From Limisphaera sp026417315 (GTDB lineage Bacteria; Verrucomicrobiota; Verrucomicrobiia; Limisphaerales; Limisphaeraceae): a stretch of DNA of 64,000 nt. The notes under the pieces were generated by a model that saw nothing but the letters and a program-made list of their open reading frames with translations, had not been told where the DNA came from and searched no databases. Position 1 is the stretch's first letter. The number at the start of each line of letters is the position of its first letter. Location: assembly GCF_049537125.1 (NCBI RefSeq), contig NZ_JBMVQY010000003.1:1-64000 (forward strand), read 5' to 3'. A program made the position numbers and the translations under genes. Below are positions 52,106 to 62,337 of this stretch, piece by piece.

Positions 52106-52888
52106 AACCAGCCAAGGAAAAGCAAACGCTTCGACGAATCTCGAAAACCGAAGTTCATGGAGAAGGCCGCCGGCTCAGGGTACGATCCGCCCTGAACGCG
52201 GGGCAGGAAGGCGAAGCAACAATCGGGCCCTTACCCCGAACGAAAGGTTCGGACCATCGTCTGTTGCATCGTCATTCACGCCGATAAGCTACGAACAGAA
52301 CGAACAGGGTGTCAAGGAATGGCCGGGCGGATCCTCCACAACGCATTCGGCATCAAGAAGATGCAATCGTTCCAGACGAACCTCGGCCGTGTCCCAAACC
52401 CGGAATGCTCCGGGGCCGACCCACCGTTTCCAGACTCGGGGAACGATCCCCAGGGCCGCTGCTAACAGGTTGATTTCAAGGATCTTGGCACAAGACAGGC
52501 ACTCCCTCACGCACCGCAAGTGGCACGGCCCGAGCCCGACCCGCCCCGCAAAGGCCGCAGACACGTGCCGCGGGTCACAGGGTTGAGAAAAACGCGTTTC
52601 CTCAAAGGATCTCCTTCCCGGTCAACGACTTGCGCGCCAGATTCGAGGAGGCATGGCCCTTTTGCAACACGCTGCTGCCGATCACACGGGGTGAACCCAC
52701 AGGTCGGGACGCCCCCCAGAGAAGCTTGAAAGACGCGGAGGGCCCCACGGTCGAAAACCTCCCGGATGCCGCCAAAGGAGGCTCACGGGTGGGGGTGGAG
52801 GTTTTGCGCATTCCCCGGGCGATCCGTCGGGTGGCCGACCTCTTTGGTTGTCGAGTCCGGCTGTCTGCCGCACTCGCTCCCCGCTCTC
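52106..52888. other. 783-base spacer with one marginal open frame
   Basis: Between the GNAT gene start and the phosphotriesterase-family stop. A minus-strand frame at 52289-52564 (91 residues, with several cysteines) looks mildly protein-like but has no recognisable family or ribosome-binding site, and is left unannotated. Otherwise nothing is seen. Confidence 0.4.
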
Positions 52889-54118
52889 TCAGGTGGAGTT
52901 GGCATGCAACTTCCGCACCCGAATGCCGAATGCCCGGGCCGGATTCGCCCGCAACAGTTGATCCAGGTCCGCTTCCGTGCAACCGGCCTTTCGCAGATCG
53001 GGCAGCAGCCTCTCGAACAACGAGCGATACGGCTGCGGATTGCCGTTGCCAAACAACCTCAAGGGCGCCTGCCGGGGCGATTCCCCCTCCACGGCCCAGC
53101 CGTCGTCATGCGAAACCAGCACCCGCGACCAACAACCCGCCGACTTCAGCGCAAGCAACGCCTCGAGATACCGCTCCGGCACGCCAGGGGCGAGACTGTA
53201 GCCGTCCAGGCTGATCCACGCCCCGCGCCGTGCCGCTTCGATCCGGTCGGCGTCTGTGCCGTTCTGCGCATGCACCCAGACAAAGGCCTCCGGCGCCACT
53301 TCTTCCGAGGCCAGGATCCGGAGCTGATCCATCGCGGCCACCCCGTCCCCGGTGTGTCCACAGATGGTCAGCCCGGTCCTTCGATGCACCCGGGCAGCCG
53401 CACGCAGCAGCTTTTCGTGCAACGGCGATAACGCACCGCGATCCGTGCCGAGCTTGATGAATCCCGGCCGGATTCCGGTGCCATCAATTCCCTCCCGCCA
53501 TTCGCGCAGCCATCGTTCGGCCAGCTCCTCTGCACTTTCCTCGTACGCATGCTGCGGGATGTACTTGTAGCCTGCCGCCCCGTAGTAGCCGGTGTTGGTG
53601 ACCAGGTGCACGCCGGTGGCCTCGGCCAGCTGCCGCAACAGCCGCACGCCCCGGCCAATGTATTGCGGCGTGCATTCGAACAGCGCACTCACTCCCCGCT
53701 CCTTCAGCGCCTCGAGGTGGGGGCGAACCGTGGTCACCGCTGCTTCCAGATCGTACCTCGGCCCGGCCCACCGCGCCGCTCCGAGGAAATCGGTCACGAT
53801 GTGCTCATGGGTCAGGGCCCGGCCCAATTGAGAGACCGGCACCGGTCCGCGAACGGTCATGACGGAAGCGTCCCCGGCCGGCTCAGCCGCAGCCGCACGT
53901 TGCGAGTGCAACTTGAAAACGCCTGATGCGGCCGTCAGAACGCACGCCTGCAGGAAATCGCGACGTGTCCACGCCGCCCCGGGTTTGTCCCCGTGCCCCG
54001 GCGCAAGTTCCCGCACCCGTGCCCCCGCCCTCGCCGGCGCCCCGCTTCTTTGCGTGCCCGACAAGCGCTCGCAGAGGGCGCCATCCCGTCCAAACCGACT
54101 CCAGAGCTTCCCTGACAT
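52889..54118 (-). CDS. Tat-exported phosphotriesterase-family metal hydrolase
   Basis: A 409-residue amidohydrolase-superfamily protein. The ATG at 54118 gives a long polar N-terminus. The twin-arginine signal TRRDFLQACVLTAASGVFKL starts about residue 51, so a later non-ATG start closer to it is possible. The metal site of the phosphotriesterase-like lactonase/PHP group is complete: HEH in RALTHEHIVTDF, the bridging lysine in PGFIKLGTD, histidines in TICGHTGDG and FVWVHAQNGTD, and the aspartate in VLVSHDDGW. The family includes lactonases, organophosphate hydrolases and Php. The natural substrate here is unknown. Export by Tat fits a folded binuclear-metal enzyme in the periplasm. Confidence 0.88.
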   Translation of the reverse strand: MSGKLWSRFGRDGALCERLSGTQRSGAPARAGARVRELAPGHGDKPGAAWTRRDFLQACVLTAASGVFKLHSQRAAAAEPAGDASVMTVRGPVPVSQLGRALTHEHIVTDFLGAARWAGPRYDLEAAVTTVRPHLEALKERGVSALFECTPQYIGRGVRLLRQLAEATGVHLVTNTGYYGAAGYKYIPQHAYEESAEELAERWLREWREGIDGTGIRPGFIKLGTDRGALSPLHEKLLRAAARVHRRTGLTICGHTGDGVAAMDQLRILASEEVAPEAFVWVHAQNGTDADRIEAARRGAWISLDGYSLAPGVPERYLEALLALKSAGCWSRVLVSHDDGWAVEGESPRQAPLRLFGNGNPQPYRSLFERLLPDLRKAGCTEADLDQLLRANPARAFGIRVRKLHANST

Positions 54119-55436
54119 GCGACATTCCACACCGCGAATCCAGCGGCATCCTCCCTTGCGAACCCGCCCTTGACAAGCTTCTGAGAGCCGCAACCCCCGG
54201 CGGTCACCCTCTCAAATGGCGAGGGCCGGCCCGGCTCGCCCCCGGCTGCGATGCGATCTCCCACGTTGTGGGCCCCACCCGCACCGGGTAAAACGGCCAG
54301 GGCCCCGAACGCCGTCCGTCGCGCGTCACTGAAGTTCACATGCTGTTTCGCAGGCTAAGAATCAGGTCCTTCCCAAAACGGTTTTTCCGAAGCGACGCCG
54401 TGCTCAGTTTTGCCTGGGGAATGTGACGTTTGCAGCGCTTGGGAATAGGATCTCTGCAGTTCCCCGCCAGACCGCAGCCGAGGGCTGGCCGGCAGCAAAG
54501 CTTTAACAAAAGGCCCATTGAATTGGGGAGGTTCTCGTCGACCATGAAGGCCACCTGCCGCATTCCTGCAGCAGCCACCGGACAGCTGCAGCCTTTGTCC
54601 TTCGTCCACAAACAATCTCGGCCAAATGTGGAGGTGATCGGCCGACCGACAGGGTGTCGACAAGGGACCAGCTTTACAAGGAGCGGCAACGCAGGTGATT
54701 TGGGCGCCCCGGTCCTTGGTCTGCGTCAGGGTATCGAGAAAGGCCGTTTCGTAACACTGATCCTTGAAAACCTCGGGATGCTCGGGTGTTTTCCCGGCTG
54801 AGAATGACCTTTCCAACACTCTGTCACACAAACGATTCCACGCACTGGCATGTCGCTGAGTGGGACCGGGAGAAAGATGTTTTCATCCTCGGTTCCCAGG
54901 AGCTCGCCCGCCCGCGCCTTGATTGGGTCATGATCTGCATCCACCACCGCCGGTCCTCAGGGGGAATTGTGGCTAGAAACTTCCTCGGCCGGTGGATGAA
55001 CCGGAACAATCGCGCCTCCGGAACCTCTGCACGGTCGATAGGCGGCAAACATGCGACCCGGCTCGTCGGCTGTGCCGCATGGCACCTACAACCCCAACCG
55101 ACCGGTGGGAACAACAGCTCCAGCAACACCATCCTCACGTCCTCGCGGGGGCCTCCCGTGGACAATCTCTCACCTCGGTGTGGCAACCGTGTTGCCGATT
55201 TGGACGCGCAGTACCTCCCATTCCCACTGCACCGTAATGCCAGTTGCCCGCCAACGGAACGCAACAAGCGACGCTGCTTTCCCCGTCTCAGGTTCGCTCC
55301 GCCTGGCCTTCTCCCCATGGTCAGCCGGAGCGGCTGGCGACCCTGCCTCAGTGTCCAAAGTCGGCAGGCCGTTTCATGGGGATTTCAAGGCCTCAACCCC
55401 GGCCCGGATCCCTCTTGGCTCAGCGGCGATCTGGGT
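54119..55436. other. 1.3-kb spacer without convincing genes
   Basis: The longest gap between the exported hydrolase and mgtA. The part 54330-54950 is less GC-rich than its surroundings. A minus-strand frame includes MVDENLPNS, reminiscent of the start of DUF5615 PIN-like proteins, but the similarity stops after a few residues. This may be decayed or foreign DNA; no gene is called. Confidence 0.4.
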
Positions 55437-58100
55437 TCAAAGCCAGCGACCGAAGCGGCGAATGTAGAGCGCCTTGGCCAGTTGGGTCACCAGGCAGTAG
55501 GCGAGCAAAACGCTCGGCAGATAAAGAAAATACGCGCCGGGCAGCGGCTGCAAATGCAATCCCGCCGCCAGCGGAGAGAAAGGCAGGGCCACGCCCACCG
55601 CCATGATGATGGACGTCGTCGCGAGCACGAGCGGCGCGGCGGTGCTTTGCACGAAGGGGATTTTCTCGGTCCGTATCATGTGCACGATCAACGTCTGCGT
55701 CAGCAATCCGACCACGAACCAGCCGGATTGAAAGAGCGATTGCTTCGCCACGGTGTTCGCGCCGAACAGATGCCACATCACCCAAAACGTCACGATGTCG
55801 AACAACGAACTGATTGGGCCGATCCAGAGCATGAAGCTGGCGATGCTGTCCGTTTCCCAGGTGCGCGGCACGGCCAGAAATTCGGCATCCATCACATCCC
55901 ACGGGATCGCCATCTGCGACAAATCGTACAGGAGGTTTTGCACCAGCAGTTGCACCGGCAGCATCGGCAAGAACGGCAGAAATGCGCTGGCCACCAACAC
56001 GCTCAGCACGTTGCCGAAGTTCGAGCTCACCGTCATTTTGATGTACTTGATCACGTTGCCGTAGGTGCGCCGTCCCTCCTGAATGCCCTGCTCCAGTACC
56101 AGCAGGCTCTTTTCCAGCAAAATGATATCGGCTGCCTCCTTGGCTACCTCCACGGCCGTGTCCACTGAGATGCCCACATCCGCTTCCCGCAGGGCGGTGG
56201 CGTCGTTGATGCCGTCGCCCAGGAATCCCACCGTGTGCCCCCGGCTCTTGAGCACGCGCACGATGCGCGCCTTCTGCAAGGGCGAGACCTTGGCAAAGAT
56301 GGTCGTCCGCTCGGCCCGCCCGGCCAGCTCCGCCTCGTCCAGCGCCTCGATCTCCGCGCCGGTCAGCACCTGTTCGACCTCCAGACCCACGTCCCGACAA
56401 ATCTTCCGCGCCACCACGCCATTGTCCCCGGTGAGAATCTTCACGCGCACCCCGTGTTGCCGCAGTGCGCGCAATGCCCCGGCGGTCGTCTCCTTGGGCG
56501 GATCGAGGAACGCGACAAACCCCGAGAATACCAGCTCCCGTTCGTCTTCGACGCGCACGCGCTCCGGGCATGAGCCGAGCGGTTTGTAGCCCACCGCGAT
56601 GACCCGCAAGCCATCCTCGTTCAACCGGTCGCGCAATTGTTTCAGTTGCGTGCGCAGCTCGTCGGTCAATTCGACCCGGCGGCCGCGGTCTTCCACACAG
56701 GTGCAGATGTCCAGCATCTCTTCGACCGCCCCCTTGCAGAACAAGACCCGCTCCCGCTTCGAACGCCACAACACCACCGACATTCGGCGCCGCACAAAAT
56801 CGAACGGAAGCTCGTCCAGCTTCCACCAACTTTTGGCCACCTCCCGCATACCCAGCGCCTCGGCCCGTTCGATCACAGCCCGGTCCAGCAGGTTCTTCAG
56901 CCCCGTTTGAAACAGACTGTTGAGATACGCATGCTCCAGAACCCGAAGGCTGTCAGCCCCCCACAAATCCACGTGTCGAATCAACACCACCTTGTCCTGC
57001 GTCAGCGTGCCGGTCTTGTCCGTGCACAGCACATCCATCGCCCCCAGGTTCTGAATCGCCTGCAATTGCTTGACGATGGTCTTCTGCCGCGCCAGCGCGA
57101 TTGCACCGCGCGCCAGATTGGCGTTGACGATCATGGGCAGCATCTCCGGGGTGAGCCCCACCGCCACGGCCACCGCAAACAAAAACGCATCCAGCCAATC
57201 CTGCTTCAGCAGACCGTTGATCAGAAACACCGTCGGGGCCATCACCAGCATGAACCGGATCAGCAACCAGGTCACCTGCTGCACCCCGCGGTCGAAGGCG
57301 GTCGGCGGCCGACGCGCCGACAGCCCGGCCGCCATCGCCCCAAACCAGGTCCGCGCACCGGTGGCCAGCACGACGGCTTTTCCGGTGCCGCTGACCACGC
57401 TGCTGCCCATGAACAACAGATGCGGTGAATCCAACACCTCGGCTGGCGGCGCTTCGTCGGCGGGCCCGGGGCGCGACCGATTGCGTTCCGGCTCGTACTT
57501 CTCCACCGGCATTGCCTCGCCGGTCAGGGCCGACTGCGTCACAAACAGATCGCGGGATTCCAACAGCCGCAAATCCGCCGCCACTAAATCCCCTGCCGAA
57601 AGCTTTACAATGTCGCCGGGCACCAGTTCGGATGTCGGAATGTCCGATGCCAGCGGATCCAGCGCGTTGGGTTTGCGCTCGACGCCCTTGTTCTCGGTCC
57701 GCACCACCGTGACCTCGCTGCGCACCAGTTTCCGGAGCAAGGCCACCTGGACCTGGGACTTCGCCTCCTGCCAGAACCGCAACGCCACACTGGCGGTGAT
57801 CATCGAGACCATCACGACGACCGCCTTCCAGTCGCCCGTGCTCCAGGAAATCACGGCCAGAATCGCCAAAATCGCGTTGAAGGGATGCTTCAACGCATTC
57901 CAGAGCAGCACCGGCCAACCCGGCGGCCGTTGTGCGGACACCTCGTTTGGCCCGAACTCCTCCAATCGCCGGCGCGCCTCCGTCCAGCTCAGCCCGTGCG
58001 CGGAGCTGTCCAGACGCCGAAGCACCTCGGAGGCGTCTGCGGCCGCCGCCTCCGCCAGATCTCGAAAGCCCTGCGCAAATGAAATCCGGTCCGATCTCAT
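55437..58100 (-). CDS. mgtA: magnesium-translocating P-type ATPase
   Basis: An 887-residue P-type ATPase of the MgtA/MgtB (P3B) group that imports Mg2+ across the inner membrane. The ATG at 58100 starts MRSDRISFAQGFRDLAEAAA. The actuator-domain motif is LTGEAMPVEK, and the membrane proline region is VGLTPEMLPMIVNANLARGA, typical of MgtA. The phosphorylated aspartate is in CTDKTGTLTQ. Nucleotide-domain KGAVEEML and hinge GDGINDATALREADVG are intact. The C-terminal membrane helices include the MgtA-specific YDLSQMAIPWDVMD-like region. Length is normal. No MgtC or Mg2+-sensing leader was recognised; the upstream spacer is only 317 bases and leads to an unrelated plus-strand gene. Confidence 0.96.
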   Translation of the reverse strand: MRSDRISFAQGFRDLAEAAAADASEVLRRLDSSAHGLSWTEARRRLEEFGPNEVSAQRPPGWPVLLWNALKHPFNAILAILAVISWSTGDWKAVVVMVSMITASVALRFWQEAKSQVQVALLRKLVRSEVTVVRTENKGVERKPNALDPLASDIPTSELVPGDIVKLSAGDLVAADLRLLESRDLFVTQSALTGEAMPVEKYEPERNRSRPGPADEAPPAEVLDSPHLLFMGSSVVSGTGKAVVLATGARTWFGAMAAGLSARRPPTAFDRGVQQVTWLLIRFMLVMAPTVFLINGLLKQDWLDAFLFAVAVAVGLTPEMLPMIVNANLARGAIALARQKTIVKQLQAIQNLGAMDVLCTDKTGTLTQDKVVLIRHVDLWGADSLRVLEHAYLNSLFQTGLKNLLDRAVIERAEALGMREVAKSWWKLDELPFDFVRRRMSVVLWRSKRERVLFCKGAVEEMLDICTCVEDRGRRVELTDELRTQLKQLRDRLNEDGLRVIAVGYKPLGSCPERVRVEDERELVFSGFVAFLDPPKETTAGALRALRQHGVRVKILTGDNGVVARKICRDVGLEVEQVLTGAEIEALDEAELAGRAERTTIFAKVSPLQKARIVRVLKSRGHTVGFLGDGINDATALREADVGISVDTAVEVAKEAADIILLEKSLLVLEQGIQEGRRTYGNVIKYIKMTVSSNFGNVLSVLVASAFLPFLPMLPVQLLVQNLLYDLSQMAIPWDVMDAEFLAVPRTWETDSIASFMLWIGPISSLFDIVTFWVMWHLFGANTVAKQSLFQSGWFVVGLLTQTLIVHMIRTEKIPFVQSTAAPLVLATTSIIMAVGVALPFSPLAAGLHLQPLPGAYFLYLPSVLLAYCLVTQLAKALYIRRFGRWL

Positions 58101-58417
58101 CCTCGTCCAGCAATGGCCGCACCGTACCCGGCACCGCGCCTCTCAGCAATAGCGCGGACGGCGAGCACGGACGCGAGGCAGCCGGCCGGTGCCTGGTCTC
58201 GGAAGCGGAGGCGTATCTGCCGGGTGAAGCATGTGTGAAGCATGCACGGGTGCATGATCGTCTCCGCCGGTTTGCGTCCCTGGAGCCCATTTGGGCCGGA
58301 GCGATCTTGTGTTCTCATCGCACGACTGCCGCTCGGAGGGCGGCCCGATGGACCACCTGCGTGGAGGTCCTTGCAGAGGGAACAGCCAGATGACATGTTC
58401 GACACCGAAATTGGCGC
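58101..58417. other. 317-base divergent spacer
   Basis: Between mgtA and the hypothetical gene at 58418. A direct GTGAAGCATG doublet occurs at about 58223-58243, giving GTGAAGCATGT followed by GTGAAGCATGC. No magnesium riboswitch (ykoK or mgtA leader type) could be recognised by eye. Confidence 0.45.
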
Positions 58418-59104
58418 ATGAGCCGTTCGCAACAATTTCATCTTCATGCTTTGATCATCCCCGTGGAAATCGCAATCCAGGCAATCCGAGAGTACAACGC
58501 CGGCTGCTACAAGGGGCGGCGAAACATCGATTTGGATCACGAGGGCTATGAACTGTTCCAAGGCGGCCTCTCCGACGACGAGAACGAGCAGGTCGAGCAA
58601 CTCCGGTTTGTTGCGGAAGAGTACGGTGCGGTTCAGCAGCGATTCCTCCCTCACTCGATCGTGGACGAGGCTCGCCTCGTTGCCAAAAACTTGGCTCCCA
58701 TCCTGGACGAGTGGGGCGCCAAAGTCGCTCAGTCTCGGCCCCTGCGATACCATTCACCCGACGAGGGTGTTCTCGAGCTGCTCCTGAGACCTTTCACAGC
58801 TACGAAGCGATGGCCCGTTTGGGCAGCGAAAGTGCTTCACTTTTTGAGGCCGGACGTTTTTCCCATTTTGGACTCCCGAGCCGAGTGCGCGCTGGGGATA
58901 TCCCCTGCGTCCAACCCCGTGAGCCGTTACGCGAGGTTCTGCAGCACCTTTCGAGAGGTTTTGTTAGCGAACGAGCATGCACTGGCGTGTGCCCGAGAGG
59001 TGGACAAGGGGAACTCGCCGTCGGACCTGAAACTGTTGGACAAGATTCTGTTTGAGATGGGGAAAGGGGGCAAAGGCGGGCGATGTTGCGGCGGCGAGCC
59101 GTAG
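58418..59104 (+). CDS. hypothetical protein
   Basis: A 228-residue protein of unknown family from the ATG at 58418. The sequence is protein-like and less Ala/Arg-rich than the shadow frames around it. Recognisable segments are IQAIREYNAGCYKGRRNIDL (20 residues of the N-terminal part), DDENEQVEQLRFVAEEYGAV, and a central RWPVWAAKVLHFLRPDVFPI followed by LDSRAECALG. The central motif, with an acidic DSRA after a helix-strand unit, recurs in small uncharacterised bacterial proteins that I cannot name. No signal peptide or membrane helix is evident. The C-terminus is Gly/Lys-rich. It lies between mgtA and a truncated sulfatase, in a stretch with several gene remnants, and may be horizontally acquired. 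Confidence 0.65.
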   Translation: MSRSQQFHLHALIIPVEIAIQAIREYNAGCYKGRRNIDLDHEGYELFQGGLSDDENEQVEQLRFVAEEYGAVQQRFLPHSIVDEARLVAKNLAPILDEWGAKVAQSRPLRYHSPDEGVLELLLRPFTATKRWPVWAAKVLHFLRPDVFPILDSRAECALGISPASNPVSRYARFCSTFREVLLANEHALACAREVDKGNSPSDLKLLDKILFEMGKGGKGGRCCGGEP

Positions 59105-59521
59105 CCATCGCCCCGGACCGCCGCCCACAAGAACGCCCGGACTCAGCGGAGCTGCCCACCATGCGCGATCGCTGACTCGATCGGAGAATGTCGCGAACCG
59201 GTTGCATCCAGTGCTCGTCCACGGTCCATGCCACCCTGTTTACTGCCTTCAGGCGGTGGGGGTTCGGAAAAGCACTTGTTCGGCACCGCGATTTGAACGC
59301 TCGCAAACGGAGCGGGGTGAAGGCGCACGCTGCTCCTGCGGCTTCAGGTTCAGCACAGCCCGCGGGCGAACGGTTGCACTCGACCCGCGGTCCCCTCGGG
59401 CGATCAACCGAGCCCCTGCTGCCGTGCGCTTTGGCGTCGTCGGGTGCCAGGCCGCCGCTGCGTCGTGTCGCCACAATCCATGAAGACCTGAGTTTCGCCG
59501 ACATGGGCGGGGCCGGGTTGG
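59105..59521. other. 417-base spacer before the sulfatase remnant
   Basis: No gene was recognised. It may include the lost 5' end (signal peptide) of the truncated sulfatase. Confidence 0.4.
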
Positions 59522-60090
59522 GTGGCGGCAGCCGCTGCCTTGGGGGCAGCAGGCCGCGCGGCACGGTCAAACATCCTATGGATTACGTGCGAGGAGCTTG
59601 AACAGCACTTGAGCGGTTGCGGAAATTCCGATGCCGCGACGCCGAATCTCGATCGGCTGGCCGGGCGCGGTATGATCTACACGCGGGTCTGGTCGGCAGG
59701 GCCGGTGTGCGCACCGGCCCGAACGACCATCATCATGGGAGTGCACTCGGCCACGCTGGCGGCCGAGCATATGCGCGGTCTGGTGCCGCTGCCGCCGGGG
59801 ATGCACATGTACCCGCAACTGTTGCGCGAGGCGGGTTACTCCTGCACCAACAACGAGAAGGAAGGTTACAACCTGATCCAACCCGGGCGGGTTGGGGACG
59901 AATCCTCCGGTCGCGCGCACTGCTCCAATCGCCCGCCGGCTCGGCCGTTTTTCGCGATCTTCACTCACACCGTCACGCAGAAGAGCCCGGTGCGGAAGAG
60001 ACCACACGCTCTCATCCATGATCCGGCCCGGGTGCGCGTGCCGGCCCACCACCCTGACAGCCCGGAGGTGCGTCATGATCGGGCGCAATG
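59522..60090 (+). pseudogene. truncated sulfatase (N-terminal fragment)
   Basis: The frame from a GTG at 59522 reads about 190 residues of a type I sulfatase and then loses similarity. Matching parts are SNILWITCEELEQHLSG, DAATPNLDRLAGRGMIYTRV, the formylglycine motif CAPAR in GPVCAPARTTIIMG, LVPLPPGMHMYPQLLREAGY, NEKEGYNLIQPGRV, FFAIFTHTVTQKSPVRKRPH, and HDPARVRVPAHHPDSPEVR. Full-length relatives are about 450-550 residues, so the C-terminal half, including the second metal-binding and sulfate-binding residues, is missing. The first metal-ligand region reads CEEL where many relatives have CEDI or CEDL. The frame continues openly to 60316 but with unrelated sequence. A palindromic repeat follows at 60159-60177, close to the truncation point. 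Confidence 0.8.
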
Positions 60091-60158
60091 TCCACGACCT
60101 GAACGCCACCGGCCTTCATTGATGTGCTCCGAGGGAAGCGCGAATGCAGCGAAGTGGT

Positions 60159-60177
60159 CGCCGACGGAAGTCGGCGG
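60159..60177. repeat. perfect stem-loop copy of the short palindromic repeat
   Basis: The sequence CGCCGAC-GGAA-GTCGGCG forms a seven-pair stem with a GGAA (GNRA-type) loop. Its reverse complement matches the core of 16619-16640 and 16746-16767. It sits about 70 bases past the break in the sulfatase. Confidence 0.65.
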
Positions 60178-60997
60178 AGACTCGCCGGGGATCCTCCGCC
60201 GCGCTCCCGCGACCACCGAACCGCAGCGGACGTCGCATGACATTGCCTGTCTGCCCGGGCAGGGGCTTCGGGTTTCAGTTTGCCGTTCGCGGAAGCGCGT
60301 GTTCAAGGTGCCGTGAACGGAGGCCACCCCGCCCGGCATGTCCAGCGTCCTCCACTGCGCGGCTGACTTGCGCGAACACCTGCTGCATGCCTCAGCCCCC
60401 CCGCAGGGGTTCCAACCTCGATCTGCTTCTCCGTGCGTTGACGGCTGGTGTGGGTCCGCGCCCAGAGATTCCCGGCCCTCGCGGAGCTTTGGGCAATGCG
60501 GGTGAACCCGACCTGTAACCGAACCGCGTGCTCCTGTTTCAACTGTTCGCGTCCCGGTGCACCCATCCGGCAGAACCGGCACCTCGCGGCCTCGAAGCCG
60601 GCATCAGGTCAGGGGCGGTTTTGGCCCCACTGTTGGGGCACCGGCCGCCCGCGACGCCTCACCCGTCGCGCTGCTCACCAGGGTGACCTGCACCGAAAGG
60701 CCACGGCCCGTGCCCGTTCAACGTGAGCCGGGCGAGAAGCGCTTGCCACGATCATGGTCACCGCAAGCAGGCTCGCCTTCCACAGTTCGGAGGACTCGCG
60801 GATAACTTGGCCGCTTTCAGAGGGGCGTTTTCACAAAGGTTGCTCGGCAGCGGCCATCCCGCCCGGGGCATCGTAATCCGCTCCGGCCCGCATCAACTCT
60901 GGGGACTCTTTTCACCTTTGCGCTGGCCTCGACCCGGCCAGGAGTCTTGCACACCGGCGTATCCCTCCCAACGAGCGCCGGGTCGCGGACCTGGCAA
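60178..60997. other. 820-base spacer without recognised genes
   Basis: Between the sulfatase remnant and the thioredoxin gene stop. It includes the 12-base palindrome CTGCCCGGGCAG near 60250. Short open frames have no family features. Confidence 0.4.
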
Positions 60998-61231
60998 TCA
61001 AGTTCCCAGAAGCTTCAAGATCTCCTCCTCCGAGGGCACTCGCCCGCTGATCTTCACTTCGCCGTCGATCGCCACCGCGGGGGTGAACATGACCTTGCGT
61101 TTGGCGATTTCCTTGAGGTCATAGACGTGCGTCACCTCCGCGTCCTTACCGGCTTTGGCCAGGGCGTTGATGACGCGGCGTTCGGTTTCGTGACACCGGG
61201 GACAGCCCGGACCGAGGATTTCGATTTTCAT
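60998..61231 (-). CDS. small thioredoxin-like protein (redox-active disulfide protein 2 family)
   Basis: A 77-residue minimal thioredoxin fold from the ATG at 61231: MKIEILGPGCPRCHETERRV with the redox pair C10-C13 (CPRC), a helix, then VTHVYDLKEIAKRKVMFTPA (cis-proline region) and EVKISGRVPSEEEILKLL. These small proteins are regularly encoded next to DUF318/ArsP-type permeases and ArsR regulators and are thought to handle thiol-bound metal or metalloid, though the exact role is not established. It is 32 bases downstream of the permease gene and is the last gene of the operon. Confidence 0.93.
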   Translation of the reverse strand: MKIEILGPGCPRCHETERRVINALAKAGKDAEVTHVYDLKEIAKRKVMFTPAVAIDGEVKISGRVPSEEEILKLLGT

Positions 61232-61263
61232 GGCTCGAGGTGCAGGTTGGAGTGGGTTGGCGT

Positions 61264-62337
61264 TCAGAACACGAATTGGCCCGCCAGCCACCCGGCCAGC
61301 GTGCCCAAAATGACAATGGTGACCACGTACACGACCGCCTTCTTCACACCAAACACCCTCCCGATGGCCAGCCAGTTGGGCAGGCTCAGGCCGGGGCCGG
61401 TCAGCAGCAACGCCAGCGCCGGACCGGGTCCCATGCCCATCTTCATCAGGGTGTCCACGAACGGCGCCTCGGTCATCGTGGCGAAATAACTGACGCTGCC
61501 CAGTAACGTGGCCAGGAAAGACGCCCGAAGACTGTTGCCCCCCAGCCAGCGTTGCACCCACGCCTCCGGCAACACCTTGCCGATCACCCCCACCAGAAAC
61601 ACCCCGAGCAACAACAGAGGGAAAATGATGCGCACGAACCACCACGTCTCGACCAACCAGCGCTTCAACTCTTCCCTCGACTTGACGCGCACGGCGTACC
61701 CGAACACGGCCACGGTGGCCGCCGCCCAAACCACGACCTTCTCCCAAAACGGACCTTTCTGGATCAAATAATTGGGAGCCAGCAGGGAAATCACGAGGAG
61801 ACCCAGCAGAACGAGATCCCGCCCTTCGACCACTCGAAGTGTGGCCCCGGAGTTGCGCGGCGGGTCGGCCTGCGCGGCGGTCAGGGCGGCCATTCGTTCG
61901 CGGTCCTCGCGGCGAAACACAAGGGACATCACCCATCCCACGACCAACGCCATGAGCAGAGCGGTTACGAGCCGGGCCAGCATCAGTTTCGGCCCCAGCA
62001 CATTGCCGGTGTACACCAGCGAGAGGATGTTGGAGGCCGGTGCCACCCACAGCAGTACGAAGGCCGCGCCAATGGCCGCGCCCCCGTAGTACAATCCGCT
62101 GCTCACCGGGATGACCGTGCAGGAACAGGCGGCCACGAAGAAACTGCCGCCGGCCGCCAGGGCGAACGCCTTGAGTTTTCGCGTCGCCGCGCCCAGATGC
62201 TGCATGATGGCTTCTTTGGAGATGAACGTGACCATCGCGCCGGCCAGCAGGAACGCGGGCACCAGGCAGGTCAAGACGTGCAGGGCCACGTAATCCCAAA
62301 CGGCCAGGAAACCGGCTTTCAGCCATTCATATCCCAT
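61264..62337 (-). CDS. DUF318/ArsP-type permease
   Basis: A 357-residue inner-membrane permease from the ATG at 62337, chosen because AAAGGAG lies seven bases upstream (62345-62351 on the complementary strand), one of the few clear Shine-Dalgarno sites in the window. It has about eight to ten membrane helices in two halves. The first half contains FVAACSCTVIPVSSGLYYGG, the CSCT motif typical of this family, and NILSLVYTGNVLG. A charged cytoplasmic loop follows (FRREDRERMAALTAAQADPP). The second half contains FLATLLGSVSYFATMTEAPF and GPGLSLPNWLAIGRVFGVKK. Relatives (ArsP, YraQ) export trivalent organoarsenicals or other soft ligands. The ArsR and thioredoxin neighbours support a metal(loid) or thiol-reactive substrate. 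Confidence 0.92.
   Translation of the reverse strand: MGYEWLKAGFLAVWDYVALHVLTCLVPAFLLAGAMVTFISKEAIMQHLGAATRKLKAFALAAGGSFFVAACSCTVIPVSSGLYYGGAAIGAAFVLLWVAPASNILSLVYTGNVLGPKLMLARLVTALLMALVVGWVMSLVFRREDRERMAALTAAQADPPRNSGATLRVVEGRDLVLLGLLVISLLAPNYLIQKGPFWEKVVVWAAATVAVFGYAVRVKSREELKRWLVETWWFVRIIFPLLLLGVFLVGVIGKVLPEAWVQRWLGGNSLRASFLATLLGSVSYFATMTEAPFVDTLMKMGMGPGPALALLLTGPGLSLPNWLAIGRVFGVKKAVVYVVTIVILGTLAGWLAGQFVF

Noticed and set aside
52289..52564. A 91-codon minus-strand open frame
   Set aside because: It is mildly protein-like but has no family, no ribosome-binding site and no conserved neighbour. The support is insufficient to call a gene.
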